A program made the position numbers and the translations under genes. Below, in pieces: positions 1 to 11,061 of a DNA stretch of 64,000 nucleotides. Numbering within the stretch: the stretch's first letter is position 1; every line of letters starts with the position of its first letter. The DNA comes from Panorpa germanica (taxonomy: Eukaryota > Arthropoda > Insecta > Mecoptera > Panorpidae): contig OY783204.1 of NCBI GenBank assembly GCA_963678705.1, forward strand, positions 21,400,759 through 21,464,758, given 5' to 3'. The notes beneath the pieces were generated by a model. It was not told where the DNA came from. It saw only the letters and a list, made by a program, of their open reading frames with translations, and made no database searches.

Positions 1-290
1 AAGAATAAATAACAACGAATAAGAATCCCAAAAAGTTTTATGATAAAGTTAGTGGGCAAAAGAAAAACTTATTTTTCAAAAATACGGAAGAGAGGTCTCA
101 GAAAGTTGTACTTAAGTATTTAAAATTCTTTACACTGTGTCCTTAAGCAGTTTTATGAGTGTCCAAATGCGCAAAAGGTCACAAACATTACAAAATTAGT
201 AAAATTGTTAACATCATTGACAATTTTTTTTTTTGTTAGATATAAACCTATAATAACAAGACTATATTCAGCAGGTTTATATTTCATTTC

Positions 291-316
291 GGAGTCGGAG
301 TCGGAGTCGGAGTCGG
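291..316. repeat. GGAGTC hexamer microsatellite
   Basis: About four tandem copies of GGAGTC. Read on the minus strand it gives an alternating Ser-Asp run inside an open frame with no other recognisable feature. Confidence 0.85.
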
Positions 317-1052
317 ATGAATAAAATTCATCGACGTCGGTTATTTTTTTTACCGAATCCGCAGCCCTACTTGTTAGGCAGCGATGTAGTGACATATATG
401 AGTCAATGACACTATAACAATTGTCAGCATAGAAGAAGCTTATCGGTGATAAGACTCAGCATCGTAAACAGGACGACGATAAAAAGAATAATTAGTTATT
501 TTGCTTTTTGTTTTATATAAACACCAGTTTATTATATTTGCTGGATAAATATTTATTATTTTCTGGCCACACTCTAAAAAGTATTAATTAACTGAAGCTA
601 TCACCACCCTACCCCACCCCTCCCTACATTACGAACTGGCCATATACGAGTATAGGATATCCAATAATTGGAATTTTAGGATTTCATCAATATGCCAAAC
701 CAAGCGGATCGTTTGTATTGGTTTAATCAATGAACGCAATTCTCAACCCGATAATTTATTTATTTTATTTGGTAGCACAATGGCAGCACACACAGCATCA
801 AAACACAATACTAGCATGCAGAGCATCCTGAATTCAACTACCAGTTACGTCACTGATGTTCACTGACTGACCGCTGATGTTTTTGACCAGGTTTTGTTGC
901 AGCATCTAGTGCAGATTGTCTATCATGAAATCTATATTTGTGTAAAGCTTTAACATTCATAATATGGAACCTATTTTAATGTATTATATGTAAAACCACT
1001 GCTACATTTTCTGTGAGCCGTTGGGCTTGTGGTTACGTCAACATTCTGTGTA

Positions 1053-1069
1053 CCCCCCCCCCCCCCCCC
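1053..1069. repeat. Poly-C tract (17 C)
   Basis: An uninterrupted run of 17 C in otherwise AT-rich DNA. Such a run may be length-variable or a sequencing or assembly weak point. Confidence 0.9.
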
Positions 1070-1211
1070 ATATGATATAACTAACACTGAAAACACACCA
1101 GTAAATAATAGTCAGGCGAAGCGTTTCAAAAAGCGTGGATGTTTTGAAAAGTGAAAAACAAATACAGAAGCAGGGGGAATGAGAAACACCACTGTACAGT
1201 GATTAGCTAAC

Positions 1212-1823
1212 AATGGGCTTGTGTCCTCATTTTTTAGTGGTCGATTTTTCACTTGTTGATTGAAATTGATGTTATAAAATGTGTATTGGCGTGTCTATTT
1301 TAATAAATATCTAAATGTTGACGGAGATATAGCAATTAAAAGTTTGAATTGTAGTTTTAGCGCTAGAAATGATCGGTCATCTTTTTATGACGTGAAATGC
1401 ATTTTAACGTCAGTTATTTGTTCTGTAGCTGTTGGTAGTCAAATAATCAAGTCTAGTCAAAGAATAATAAGTTTTCATTTTAGTTAACCCTGCTAAAGCA
1501 GACATAGTATTGAAATTTTATTGTTCCTTGAAATAGCAGTAAATAATATTTGATATTTTGATATATAAATACATATAGCACAGATTTATGAGCCGTAAGG
1601 TTGGTAGCCTTACACAAGGATTGTGATGTCACATGCATTTGGAATGTGTACTACGTTGAATTCCTTTAATACTTAAAGAGACAAAATGACTTTTTTATTT
1701 GTTAATATCTCCAAATATATAATGAGTTATTAAAAAATAATTGAACATTTGAGGTTCTAGTAACCCACTTATCAATATATAGTACACTTTTATAGAAATT
1801 AAGACATAGGACATAAGCTCATT
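1212..1823 (+). mobile_element. Non-autonomous TIR element, family N1, copy 1
   Basis: Begins AATGGGCTTGTGTCCT and ends with its near-inverse AGGACATAAGCTCATT. It shares most of its length with 5378-5984 (inverted), 14294-14743, 46256-46577 and partial copies at 53900-54050 and 63851-63940. It codes for nothing recognisable; the short frame at 1281-1487 lies inside repeat sequence. I could not assign a superfamily, and no target-site duplication is clear. Confidence 0.75.
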
Positions 1824-2207
1824 ATGTTCATCTCAACCAAATGTTTTAGAGTTTATTATAACAACGGCAATTTCAATAGCACTGGGTTCTTTTCTATTCA
1901 AAGAAATACTGTTTTAGAGCGCATTTTTTTCATATAATTTATTTAACGTTGGTATATTTCCGATGCTGAGACCTAACACCGACGACCTTCTATATAATCA
2001 ACTTAACTTATTAACAACCAAACCCAGAAAATATAACTCTGGTCCGGGATCGATTCTACATTTTATTTAATTTGGAATATAAACTTAGAATTATGAATTT
2101 AGAATAAGAATTAAACGGTGAATTCAGAATTATTTCTTTCTCTACAGATGGTAAAAATTTGAATGGTTATCTTTTAAAAATAGAAGGAAGTATGATAAGC
2201 AACTACC

Positions 2208-2480
2208 GACACTGACACTGTTTAACAAGTAAATTTTCAAGTAAATAAAGAAACTTTCAAGTATAAAACCTTCGTTTGTTGAACGATTCGTGCAGCAGTG
2301 TATGACATGTGATTTAAGTGTGTGCTGGGGGTAGAAAAATCCCTTTTGACGCGGGTTAAAAGACCGACAATAGCCCGTACTTCTTCCAACATGAACGTTA
2401 CACACACTTAGTTGCAGCATCGACCACTCGATGCGTCTAACCATCAAGCGTTCAACATTGGAAGGTGTTCGTAGCATCGT
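2208..2480. repeat. Dispersed repeat D1, copy 1
   Basis: Shares long near-identical blocks with 18056-18270 in the same orientation. These include GACACTGACACTGTTTAAC, AGAAACTTTCAAGTATAAAA, the region around GACGCGGGT..AAAAGACCGACAA, and a terminal GTTCGTAGCAT. It is probably a fragment of a transposable element of unknown class. The minus-strand frame here is a by-product of the repeat, since the second copy has its frame disrupted. Confidence 0.7.
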
Positions 2481-3220
2481 TTGGTGTCGGCTTAAAACGA
2501 AGATAAACGCGTAGGACAATCTGGCGCATTCGATGGTGCGTCCGCGTTGGCATAATGAGGCGTTAAATGTATAAACATATAAATAAAATTAATAAATATA
2601 TTGTATTTAGATGGCTACCTTTTCTTTTACCATTTTAATGGTAAATAGTTATATACACTATAGACTGGATAAAAAAGGAATTTATTGAAATCACAATAAA
2701 AAGATATTTATGTAATTTTTGCACTTGCTACTTTCCGATATTTTTCCCAACACTACCCTAACTACTTGTATTTAACCTCTACTCCGAAAGTAGAATTATT
2801 TAACTCATTATGATATATCATGACTTTCAGTAGCAAGCTAAACGAACGGGCTAAGGGGTGGGAGGGGGAAAAGTGGAAATGGTTGTAGTTGTTGTTGTTG
2901 CCTGGTTGTAGACCAGTGGTTCTTAACTATGTTCACCGAGATAGTGATGCACCAGGATATTATAAAAACATGTGATGCCTATGAAAAGGTGCTTCAGCGA
3001 ATTTTGTTCTAAAATTTTTGAGTTGTGTACTTTCTGATTCAATATTATTGAGTTGTGTACTTGGCGAAGAATTGTTTAAGCATTATCGCCAAGCATGTTC
3101 AAGTTTCAACCATTTTTTTATATTTATCTATTGCGAATTTATATATTTATATTCATTATTTTTAAAACTCAATTACGGTAATTCTATTACATAGTCATTA
3201 AATAAATGGAAAATAAATTA

Positions 3221-3338
3221 ACCGTTTTAAAAATAAACCTGTTATAAAATTTATACCAGGTGTAAAGCCCGTACGGACAGGCTTATTATCCGTTTATACT
3301 TGGTATAAATTTTATAACAGGATTATTTCTAAAGCGGT
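3221..3338. repeat. Short foldback with 46-bp arms
   Basis: The left arm at 3221-3266 and right arm at 3293-3338 are inverted copies with few mismatches, around a 26-bp loop. Each arm contains CCTGTTATAAAATTTATACC. This is probably a small MITE; no coding potential. Confidence 0.8.
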
Positions 3339-3395
3339 AAAAGTGTTGACTAATATATTAACTATCTTGCATAAAAAGCATGTTTAATGGCAGAA

Positions 3396-3452
3396 AACAT
3401 AAATTTATATCGAAAGATAACTTTTGTTATGTAATCTTACATTATATTAAAA
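3396..3452. repeat. Dispersed ~55-bp repeat D2, copy 1
   Basis: Contains ATCGAAAGATAACTTTTG followed by ATGTAATCTTACATTATATT. The same block recurs at 46844-46905 in direct orientation and at 14165-14217 inverted. Likely the end of an unrecognised transposable element. Confidence 0.65.
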
Positions 3453-3986
3453 AACTTTTATGAAAAAAGAATTATTTTTACCTTACATATAAAGAAAATT
3501 TACGATTGTATTAATTAGAAAATAGTATGACTTAATTCTCAGAAAGCATTTTCGTCTGATCACTTCTGACGATTTTTCAAAGGCCTATATTTTCTAAATT
3601 AGGCTATGTAAGTTTACACAAAACTATCAGAAGACTTTAAATAAAGAGTAAGATGGGTCCCATATCTTCGAGCGGGCATAAGTACCTTAATTTATAAAAC
3701 ATATGGCTTTGCAAAATCGTCTGAAGCCTGGTAAACAGTTCAAAAATAGGGCATTTGAAAATAAAATTGTATAAAAGATAATTTGTTTAATGTTAAATAA
3801 ACTTTAAAGCAGAATTTTGAATACAATTTTGAAAATGAAGCAAAATTTTTACATGTGACAGAATTGTACCTAATAGAATATTACTGAAATTTACTAAACC
3901 TTTTGATATATCAATATCATATAGAAGTTAATTAAAAGACGTCTAATGAAATGTGTCCGTGATTACGAGAAGGTTAACAACCACTG

Positions 3987-5037
3987 TGCCAAGCCATAGA
4001 GACGTGTAGGTTGATTGGGATTGGAATTGGGATGGCAGATGGTGGTGGAGGCTGATGCCGGTGATGGCGATGGACTAATGCTGCCCTGTGTTATCAGTAA
4101 TTAACATGGAAAACGGATGCACGCAGCTTGTATAAATTTCCACGCTATTAAATGGAAATTACATTTATATTAACTATGGATTTACATTATGCCATTATGT
4201 TTGACTGGATTCAACGACGAAGTAATTATTTTATTTTCTGTTTTATGTTTTACAACGAATACAATTTAACATTAGGGGTTAAACTAAAATAACATGAAAA
4301 ATAAAGATATTAAAACAGTAACTAATGTTAAGGAACACGGATGGATTTTACTAAATTAGTGTATTTTTGCTTGGTTATTATATCAAATAATTATGCTGCT
4401 TATTAACTTTAAAATTAATTTTAAAAGTATAAATAAGGGTTGTGTGTAATTATATATGTACTATAGGACCCGTACTAACAGGGTTACTAAATTGAAAGAT
4501 ACAATTATTTCTTTCAACTTTTTTGTAAATATTTTTAAAGGGTTTTACTACTTACAATAAGTTATAATCTTTCAATATATATACACATATTTTGCGTCCG
4601 CTGAGAAAAGTTTCAGCAAGTTAAACTAATATTTATTAACTTAACTTGGGCCCAATGTGCCTCAGAATCGTCTAGTCTAGTGGATTACCAAATAAGTCTA
4701 TTAAAAAGAAAGAAGCAGACTAAATTGATTTTAATAATGTAATTGGAAAATATACTTCTTCTAAAGTCAGAAAAATCAATTTTCTTTAATAGTAATATCG
4801 TCATTTATTTCAAACCATTTTCACTTGATCTTTGTTTATTGCTAGCAAGTTTGTGAAGAGAAAATACTTAGACAGAGCTAAATCGAGTAAGAAGTGTGAG
4901 ATCGCAATTTGAACCTTAACTTTTTGATTTTGAACTTTATGATCAAACTAGTTTACTCATTAATAAGATCTTTAAAGTTAGTACTTTCTAACATTATTTT
5001 TTTTTTAATACGGCTGCCAATTATGTGGCTAATCAGG
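3987..5037. other. Non-coding; nothing recognised
   Basis: AT-rich sequence with a slightly GC-richer patch at about 4000-4100 that has no sustained frame. No repeat, RNA gene or exon was identified. Confidence 0.5.
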
Positions 5038-5273
5038 TACAAACATTTCGGAGTCACTTTGCCATCATATTAAAGATGCGTATGAGTTTTATGTCATGAA
5101 AAAGTTCAGTTTCTCACATTCGTTCATATGAAATGTCTATTTTATCCGCTACTATAATGGCAAAACCAGTCCACCTGCCGAAATACAAATGAAGAAAAAG
5201 TTGATGCAAACTATAGTTGAAGTGCAATAGTGATAGAAACGTCACAAAATAGGACACTTCACCAAATTGTTTA
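5038..5273 (-). mobile_element. MITE family M1 (CCCAGTAAACA type), copy a
   Basis: One of six related ~240-bp copies (5038, 36386, 40976, 43932, 62097, 63597). Ends are variants of CAGTAAACAATTTGG and its inverse. Internal landmarks are GTCACTTTGCCATCATATT, TTCATATGAAATGTCTATTTT and the terminal ACTTCACCAAATTGTTTA. Both extreme ends of this copy have decayed. Confidence 0.8.
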
Positions 5274-5377
5274 TAGAAGACATAGGAACATATACCTTTC
5301 TCTCTCGCATACATTTTGGACACACTTTCAGGTTCAGTATTCTCTCTCCATATATATATGCTCTAAGATATTATTGC

Positions 5378-5984
5378 AATGGGCTTATGTCCTATGTCAT
5401 AATTTCTATAAAAGTGTTGGACGTTGGAAGTTGGTTACTAGAACCTCAAATGTTCAATTATTTTTTCATAACTCCTTATATATTTTGTCTCTTTAATTAT
5501 TAAAGGGATTCAACGTTGTACACATTCCAAGTGCATGTGACATCACAATCCTTGTGTAAGGTTAGCAATCTTACAGCTCATAAATCTCTGCTATATGTAT
5601 TTATATATCAAAATATCAAATATTATTTACAGCTATTTCAAGGAACAGTAAAATTTCAATATTATGTCTGCCTTAGCAGGGTTAAATATAATAAAAACTT
5701 ATTATTCTTTGACTTGACTTGATTATTTGACTACCAACAGCTACAAAACATTACCACAGCAATGACCTACTCAACAAATAACTGACGTTAAAATGCATTA
5801 CACGTCATACCAATATGGTCGACCATTTCTAGCGGTAAAACTACAATTCAAACTTTTAATTGCTATATCTTCGTAAATATTTAGATATTTAATAAAATAG
5901 ACACGCCAATACACATTTATTAATATCAATTTGAATCTACAATTGAAAAATCGACCACTAAAAAATGAGGACACAAGCCCATTT
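5378..5984 (-). mobile_element. Non-autonomous TIR element, family N1, copy 2
   Basis: Near full-length inverted copy of 1212-1823. It starts AATGGGCTTATGTCCTATG and ends ACACAAGCCCATT. The internal blocks around GATGTCACATGCATTTGG and GCCAATACACATTTATTAAT match copy 1 in reverse order. The short open frames at 5230-5722 lie within repeat sequence. Confidence 0.8.
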
Positions 5985-6769
5985 TAGTATAAAATATATA
6001 TACAATACATTATATATGTAAAATGAAACTTATTATAATAAAATATTTATATTATGTAAGCGTAACTAGAGATATTGCAGAAATGTTGAACAATTCCAAT
6101 CTTTCGTTATATTAGAAATATAGTCATACATAAATAATTCCAAGTTGATTGATACAGAAATAATGAAACCATTTCCAACTAACTTCAGACTTTATCCAAC
6201 CAATATGGTGGAAGATATTTAATTATGCAGCTGCGTTCAGAAGAGCAAAGCTCAAATATCATCAACAATGTGTATCACGAAGTTTGATCTAATTAAATCT
6301 ATTGTCTTACAAGTAATTTTACGTTGAATTTTCATATGAATTACATAGAAACTCTCTCGGGTTACCTATTACCTGTGATCCATTATTTCGAGATGAAGGA
6401 TGCAGTCTGAATATGTAGTAGATCCTTTCAAACACAGCGCTCTTTACAAGGGAAACTGATTTTGTTGTATATGTGTGTGTACATATGGGTTTACTTACTC
6501 TATAGAAGCTGCATAGAGAACTTACTGCGCAGAGTCAGCTTTGCTTTGTACAAAAACGTCCAATTTTCCATATATGCAGGACAAAGTTATGTAATAATTT
6601 GTTCGTAAGATGGAATAATTGGCATAAACATGATTTCCTTGTCCATACAAGCATTAGTAATAAAGGTAATATCCAATATTAGAAGTAGAAATCAAATTCC
6701 AAAAGCAATAGCAGAAGAATAGGAGTCTTATATGAAAGTAACATGTATTTACTAAGGGTCAATTGCGTA
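5985..6769. other. Non-coding; nothing recognised
   Basis: AT-rich sequence with no frame, repeat or RNA signal that I can support. The LINE relic beginning near 6770 may extend a little further left. Confidence 0.45.
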
Positions 6770-6957
6770 AGCTATAAACTGGCTAATGAAAATGAACTCT
6801 TAATTATCCATAGAAAAAAAACTTATACTGCAGAATGTAAATCAATAAACACAAATGGAGGTTTGGACTACGAGACACATCACCAACCTCAAACATTGAG
6901 ATCTTGGAAAGGTTTCAATCAAAATCAATACGCATGATTGCTGATATGCCTTCAGGA
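6770..6957 (+). pseudogene. Jockey-type LINE reverse transcriptase relic
   Basis: In the frame starting at 6853 the translation contains TSNIEILERFQSKSIRM followed by IADMP. This matches the conserved end of Jockey-clade reverse transcriptases (pattern TSNIEILERFQSK..R.I.DAP). Just upstream, in a different frame, LANENELLII resembles the segment that normally precedes it (leucine-rich, then a Trp-Thr-Tyr-Gly block), so the copy is frameshifted. No 5' part, catalytic YADD box or 3' tail is visible nearby. Confidence 0.65.
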
Positions 6958-7297
6958 CAAGTTTAAACTCGCTAGAGGTATTTGGTTATCCATAGCGATT
7001 ATCTTTGTGAACAAGTTTATTCTAGTGCATTCTAGAACTGGTGACATCAATTTCAAGCAACAGTATACTATTAGGTTTTTGTTCAAATATGGGTCATATT
7101 TTCAGAAAAAAAGAAAATCGATAGAAGATGAACTAAGAATTTGTTTCTCAATAGCCAAACTGTCAATACTGTTATCGAGAGATTCTGGAATTTCGAAAAC
7201 TTTGAAAAAGGGTCGTAAGTGTCAGACACTGCGCTTTTCGATAGGAGGAATTTCTATAAACCAGTTTCTGTCCATTTTGTCCTCTTGCCTAACTTAA

Positions 7298-8075
7298 GTC
7301 TTTATGACCCTTTCCCTATTCTAGAGATTAAAAAATCATTTCAAGCAACGTCATTTTAAGACACTCAAACAGAACACGTTCAAACGATTGTAACAGACCA
7401 GCTGCATGTTGTTCCAGTAATTAATTTCACGTTCCAGTAAACTATTTGGATTAGAAGAACCGTCTCTAGCTTTTTAAGAAGGAAAAGAAAGCAGTCTACA
7501 TATTTTTAAGGAGGAAAAAATACAGTCTCATTACTGAATTAATGCGCTTACATCCTACCTACAATGAGAAAGAAAATTAAGACTTGAGCGTGAGAAATAC
7601 GTGTGTACCGAACCATCCAAATACATTAGTGTGCAACCTAATGGAAGATAGGATTGCTTTCTCAAGATTCAATCAAAGTAATGAATTGAAATAGATGCAG
7701 ATGTGTCACTGGATATATACCATAGAAGATGTACTTATTATAAACTTATTGTTAAATGTTTACAGTAGTAGATTGTAGAATAAACAAATTTAGAGAATTA
7801 CATATTTGAAAATTTTGGTATGTGATAAAAACAACTACTAGAATAATTAAATTGTGAAGAATTACACTGAGATGAATTGCTTCTGCGAACCTAAGCCAAT
7901 TCGCCCTAAGCTAATAGTCAATTGTTCCTTGCTCTCCATATTACAGTTCTATTATTTTTTTTGATAATGCTTTAATGATCACGTTCCAAAATATACTATT
8001 GACCATGTACTATTAAAAACAGTTTTTAATTCCACCTACAAAATCCTTGAGCTAGATAGTAATTGCAGGACTTAC
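7298..8075. other. Non-coding; putative intron downstream of the Dpr exon
   Basis: No exon or repeat recognised. It lies immediately 3' (minus-strand sense) of the Dpr exon, so its part nearest 8075 should be intron. Confidence 0.5.
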
Positions 8076-8244
8076 CATTGAGCACGTGGACACGGACACT
8101 AGCGACGTCTGCATTGGACGGTGAACATGAGTACTTTCCGGAATCCGCCAGATCCGCATGTTGAATCAAAAGGTAGGAGGTGGTGATGTCGCCCTTCTCC
8201 GTGATAACACTGACACCGCCTCGGGATGAGTCGTAACTTATCAC
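8076..8244 (-). CDS. Exon of a Dpr-family Ig-domain cell-surface protein
   Basis: Dpr proteins are neuronal cell-surface molecules with two Ig domains; in flies they bind DIP receptors to specify synaptic partners. This exon encodes 56 codons plus one base, starting VISYDSSRGGVSVITEKGD and including TTSYLLI, the Ig signature DSGKYSC (residues 34-40) and ending VRVHVLN plus a split Gly. It is the C-terminal half of the second Ig domain; Cys40 is the second disulphide cysteine, and its partner lies in an upstream exon. On the minus strand the acceptor is TTTTCAG ending at 8245 and the donor is GTAAGT starting at 8075. The exon begins in phase 0 and ends in phase 1. Reading past either splice site quickly leaves the family pattern. 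The paralogue cannot be named from 56 residues. No other Dpr exon was found, implying multi-kilobase introns. Confidence 0.88.
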
Positions 8245-9059
8245 CTGAAAACACCAGAGATTATTAGATATGGAAAATGTTGTGCGAACATGGATTATTT
8301 ATAAATCATTATGACATGCTAGTGGTCAAACTGAAGGTAACGACGGGGCGGGGTGGTTAACAGAGTAGCGGGGTACAGGGTTGTAATTAATGAATCACAT
8401 TAATCGTTAACATTAATTAATGATCCCTTAAAAATATATGATTAAGTTAGTTTACTTCATATTGCAATTAATCATTCGTAAATAGGGATTTACGTTCCTT
8501 ATTCATATATACATACATCAGTTTCCTAAAATTTGTCCTTATAGGAACCAAGACCAAAAATGTCAGTTACCTCGCTTCTCCTTGGAAGACCCGGTTCTTT
8601 AAGGGCCTTTCACTTGATCGAATCAGTTCTTTATTCAGTTTCATTTTCGATTTTAGATTTAGTTTATTTCATATTTCCTAATTCTCAAAAAGAGACATAG
8701 AGTCGATTGAGATCTGGACACTGTAGATATCGAACACATGATATTGGGTTGTCACTGCTTGTGAATCGAATCTCAGGTTTTATGGAACGAGTTGTGCAAA
8801 GTTACAGTATTACCTGTAAACGTGAAACGTTTGATTTTGAACATAAACTGCGTAGTGACGTAAGCTGTAGTGTAATGTATCAACAATAACAATATACATA
8901 ATACGAGCATGCATGTAAAGCGGACACAACATACGCAGACTGAATTTTTATATATAAATATAAGATTTCTATAAGATACTCGTCGCACAGACAAGGCCTG
9001 AAGAATACAGGCAGATATTAGAAAGCAGGGAGAGTCTGAAAAGGCTTATTGACTTTATC
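8245..9059. other. Putative intron upstream of the Dpr exon
   Basis: Directly 5' of the Dpr exon in minus-strand sense, so at least its left part should be intronic. No repeat or further exon recognised. A GC-richer patch at 8340-8380 has no sustained coding frame. Confidence 0.5.
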
Positions 9060-9073
9060 AATAAAACTAATTT

Positions 9074-9512
9074 TTTTTTATTTTAATACTTCACGGGCTT
9101 CTTAGGACCACGGTCCTTTTTTCGCCCTTCTTACTTTATTTTATTTACATTTTAACTATTTACATTTCATTATTATTATTACTACCTAAACTTTTAACCC
9201 CGCTTTATGCCATAACCTGTCTATGACTAGGCACACTGGCCACCTCGGATATTTTAGTAGTTCGTGCATACTCGTAAGCAACTCCACCCCATTTTTCACC
9301 GAAACTCTATACAAATTATTTCTGTAGACCTCCGATACTGTACATTGGAAGATCAAATGTTCTGGATCTGTTACCCCTTCTCCACAATTGCACATATCTT
9401 CTTCTACCAAGTGATTTCTTTTCAGATGTGCCAATGCCCTTGTATGGTCTACCCTCAGTCTCGAGATAAGTGATAACACTCTTCTCGGACCTTGGGCTTT
9501 CCACCACCAACG
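9074..9512 (-). mobile_element. 5'-truncated LINE with 14-bp TSD
   Basis: Flanked by perfect direct repeats AATAAAACTAATTT at 9060-9073 and 9513-9526, with a T-rich run just inside the left copy, i.e. a poly-A tail on the minus strand. Reading the minus strand from 9479, the protein contains LISRLRVDHTRALAHLKRN and a zinc knuckle CNCGEGVTDPEHLIFQC (C-x-C-x8-H-x4-C), typical of the extreme C-terminus of LINE ORF2. A 3' hairpin-like block (GGGCGA..GAAGCCC) follows and is shared with the LINE pieces at 38967 and 42826. The frame is open for about 100 residues but lacks all catalytic regions. Confidence 0.85.
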
Positions 9513-9572
9513 AATAAAACTAATTTAATATCTTTATTTTAAGTACTCATACTCGAATTTACAAATTGAAAA

Positions 9573-9641
9573 TGTATATATTCTTTTAAGTGCTAATAAT
9601 TTTCGAAAGTTGATGCACTCAAATAAATATTTTAAAAAAAT
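9573..9641. repeat. Dispersed ~65-bp repeat D3, copy 1
   Basis: Shares TTTTAAGTGCTAATAA, AAAGTTGATGC and AAATAAATATTT, in the same order, with 12685-12750. Identity unknown. Confidence 0.6.
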
Positions 9642-10163
9642 TCTAGGAACTGATTCAAAACAAAAAATAAATAGGATAGTCTTCCTATCATCTATTGGAA
9701 ACCGCGAAATTGCTCGGTTTAATCCGAGCCCAACATTTTTGTGCGAGTATTTGGGTCTTTTAAATAGAACCCAGGATAGTTAATACCTTTCGGTAAAATA
9801 CAGCTTAAAATAAATGTCAAATAAATATTTATAAATACATTTAAAGCTTTTTCCTTTACAAATAAAAATCTTTGTTAAAGAAGATTATTCTACAACAGAT
9901 TCTAAATATTTTGATGGTAAACTGACCCGCTCTTATATAAACAAATCTCTTAACAATAGAGTGATAAAACTAAGTCGAGCTTTCGAAAGCTTTTATATGA
10001 TGACGTGTTATTAAAGCTCATCACGTGTATTGTTTGTATTTTATTCGGAGTTTATATCAGAAAAAATAATCGTAATAGAACCAGGAAGTATTATAAAACG
10101 ATTACAGGGAATGATCGCTAATGACAGGTCAATTGAGATAATAATGGCTCACCGTATTAAGCT
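9642..10163. other. Non-coding; nothing recognised
   Basis: AT-rich sequence without a supported frame, repeat or RNA gene. Confidence 0.45.
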
Positions 10164-10192
10164 CGAGGGTAGAGGGTAGAGGGTAGAGGGTG
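10164..10192 (+). repeat. GAGGGTA tandem repeat, G-quadruplex candidate
   Basis: Four tandem GAGGGTA heptamers carrying four GGG runs separated by four-base loops, the spacing expected of a G-quadruplex. It sits about 50 bp left of the TTAA-flanked element. Confidence 0.8.
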
Positions 10193-10242
10193 GAAGGTAT
10201 TGATGTATAATAATATTAAATATAAACCAGTGTAATGTTTAA

Positions 10243-11057
10243 GGGGTTAGACCAACACTGGCGCTTGTACAACCTAGCGTAAATATAATTTGTTTTTTGA
10301 CGTAACCTTCAAGTTTATTTTTCTCTTTTGTTATCATTAAATTTATATAAACATCTATGTAAAATCGAAATATTACAATCTGTGTTTGTGAAGAGGATGG
10401 GATAAATGAAATGGATGCTTTATTTAAAAAGCTTTCTAAATTTACAATATTGAGCTTAATAAACGGTGATGCTGCACAAAATTTATTTAAATTTATCCTT
10501 AATACAAAATTGACTTATAGATAATTAAATATTGATAATTGTATGACATAATTTTAACTTTTAAGATGGTAAGAGGCTGTACAATAAAAAGTATGAGGAA
10601 CACGTGGGTCAGGAGGCTATCCATAGCTGCTTCATCAAGCATCGAAAGAAAAAAAAACAAACATTTACTTGTAAACAAATATAATCGTGTTGCATAGAAA
10701 AAAAATTGTGTAAAAAAATCGATTTCTTTTTAAAATGTTAAGCTAAGAAATGAAGTAGGTATGAAAGAGGCATCCATTCGCAAAAATCTTGTGCTATTCC
10801 ATAGATAGTAAACAAAAAAGGGTGTAATTTTTTATTTAAATCAAATGAAGAGTTCTTGAGATATCGCGGCCAAGCTAAGTGTTTCGAGATAAATGCAAGA
10901 TAAGATATTTACTGCCACGTGTACTAAAATTATTATAACTAAGGTAATATTCAGAATATTGGAATGTATAAACTCTTAAAATATATTTAAAAGTATAGTT
11001 AATAAATCAACACAAGAAAATTTCGATTTGTTGAAGCTCTTAGGGTGGTCTAACCCC
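10243..11057. mobile_element. Non-autonomous element with TTAA target duplication
   Basis: Ends are inverted: GGGGTTAGACCA on the left and TGGTCTAACCCC on the right, immediately flanked by TTAA at 10239-10242 and 11058-11061. A TTAA duplication is the hallmark of piggyBac elements, though piggyBac ends more usually start CCC. The 815-bp interior is AT-rich with no transposase frame, so it is a deletion derivative or MITE. Confidence 0.75.
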
Positions 11058-11061
11058 TTAA

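Larger units (their letters stand above)
1..1211. other. Non-coding, AT-rich; no gene seen
   Basis: No supported gene. The stretch holds a GGAGTC hexamer microsatellite and a 17-base poly-C tract, both listed separately, plus a C-rich patch near 605-625. The open frame on the minus strand around 153-395 contains a Ser-Asp run that is just the translated hexamer repeat. Confidence 0.6.
2914..3986. mobile_element. Possible degenerate hAT element
   Basis: The left end reads CAGTGGTTCTTAAC and the right end, on the other strand, CAGTGGTTGTTAACC; this CAGTGGTT start is typical of hAT terminal repeats. The flanking octamers (TTGTAGAC and TGCCAAGC) are not a convincing duplication, so the pairing may be chance or the element very old. 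No transposase remains inside. A separate 46-bp-arm palindrome lies within it. Confidence 0.4.

Noticed and set aside
153-395. Minus-strand frame with a Ser-Asp run
   Set aside because: The run comes from the GGAGTC microsatellite; no domain, splice signal or conserved motif supports a gene.
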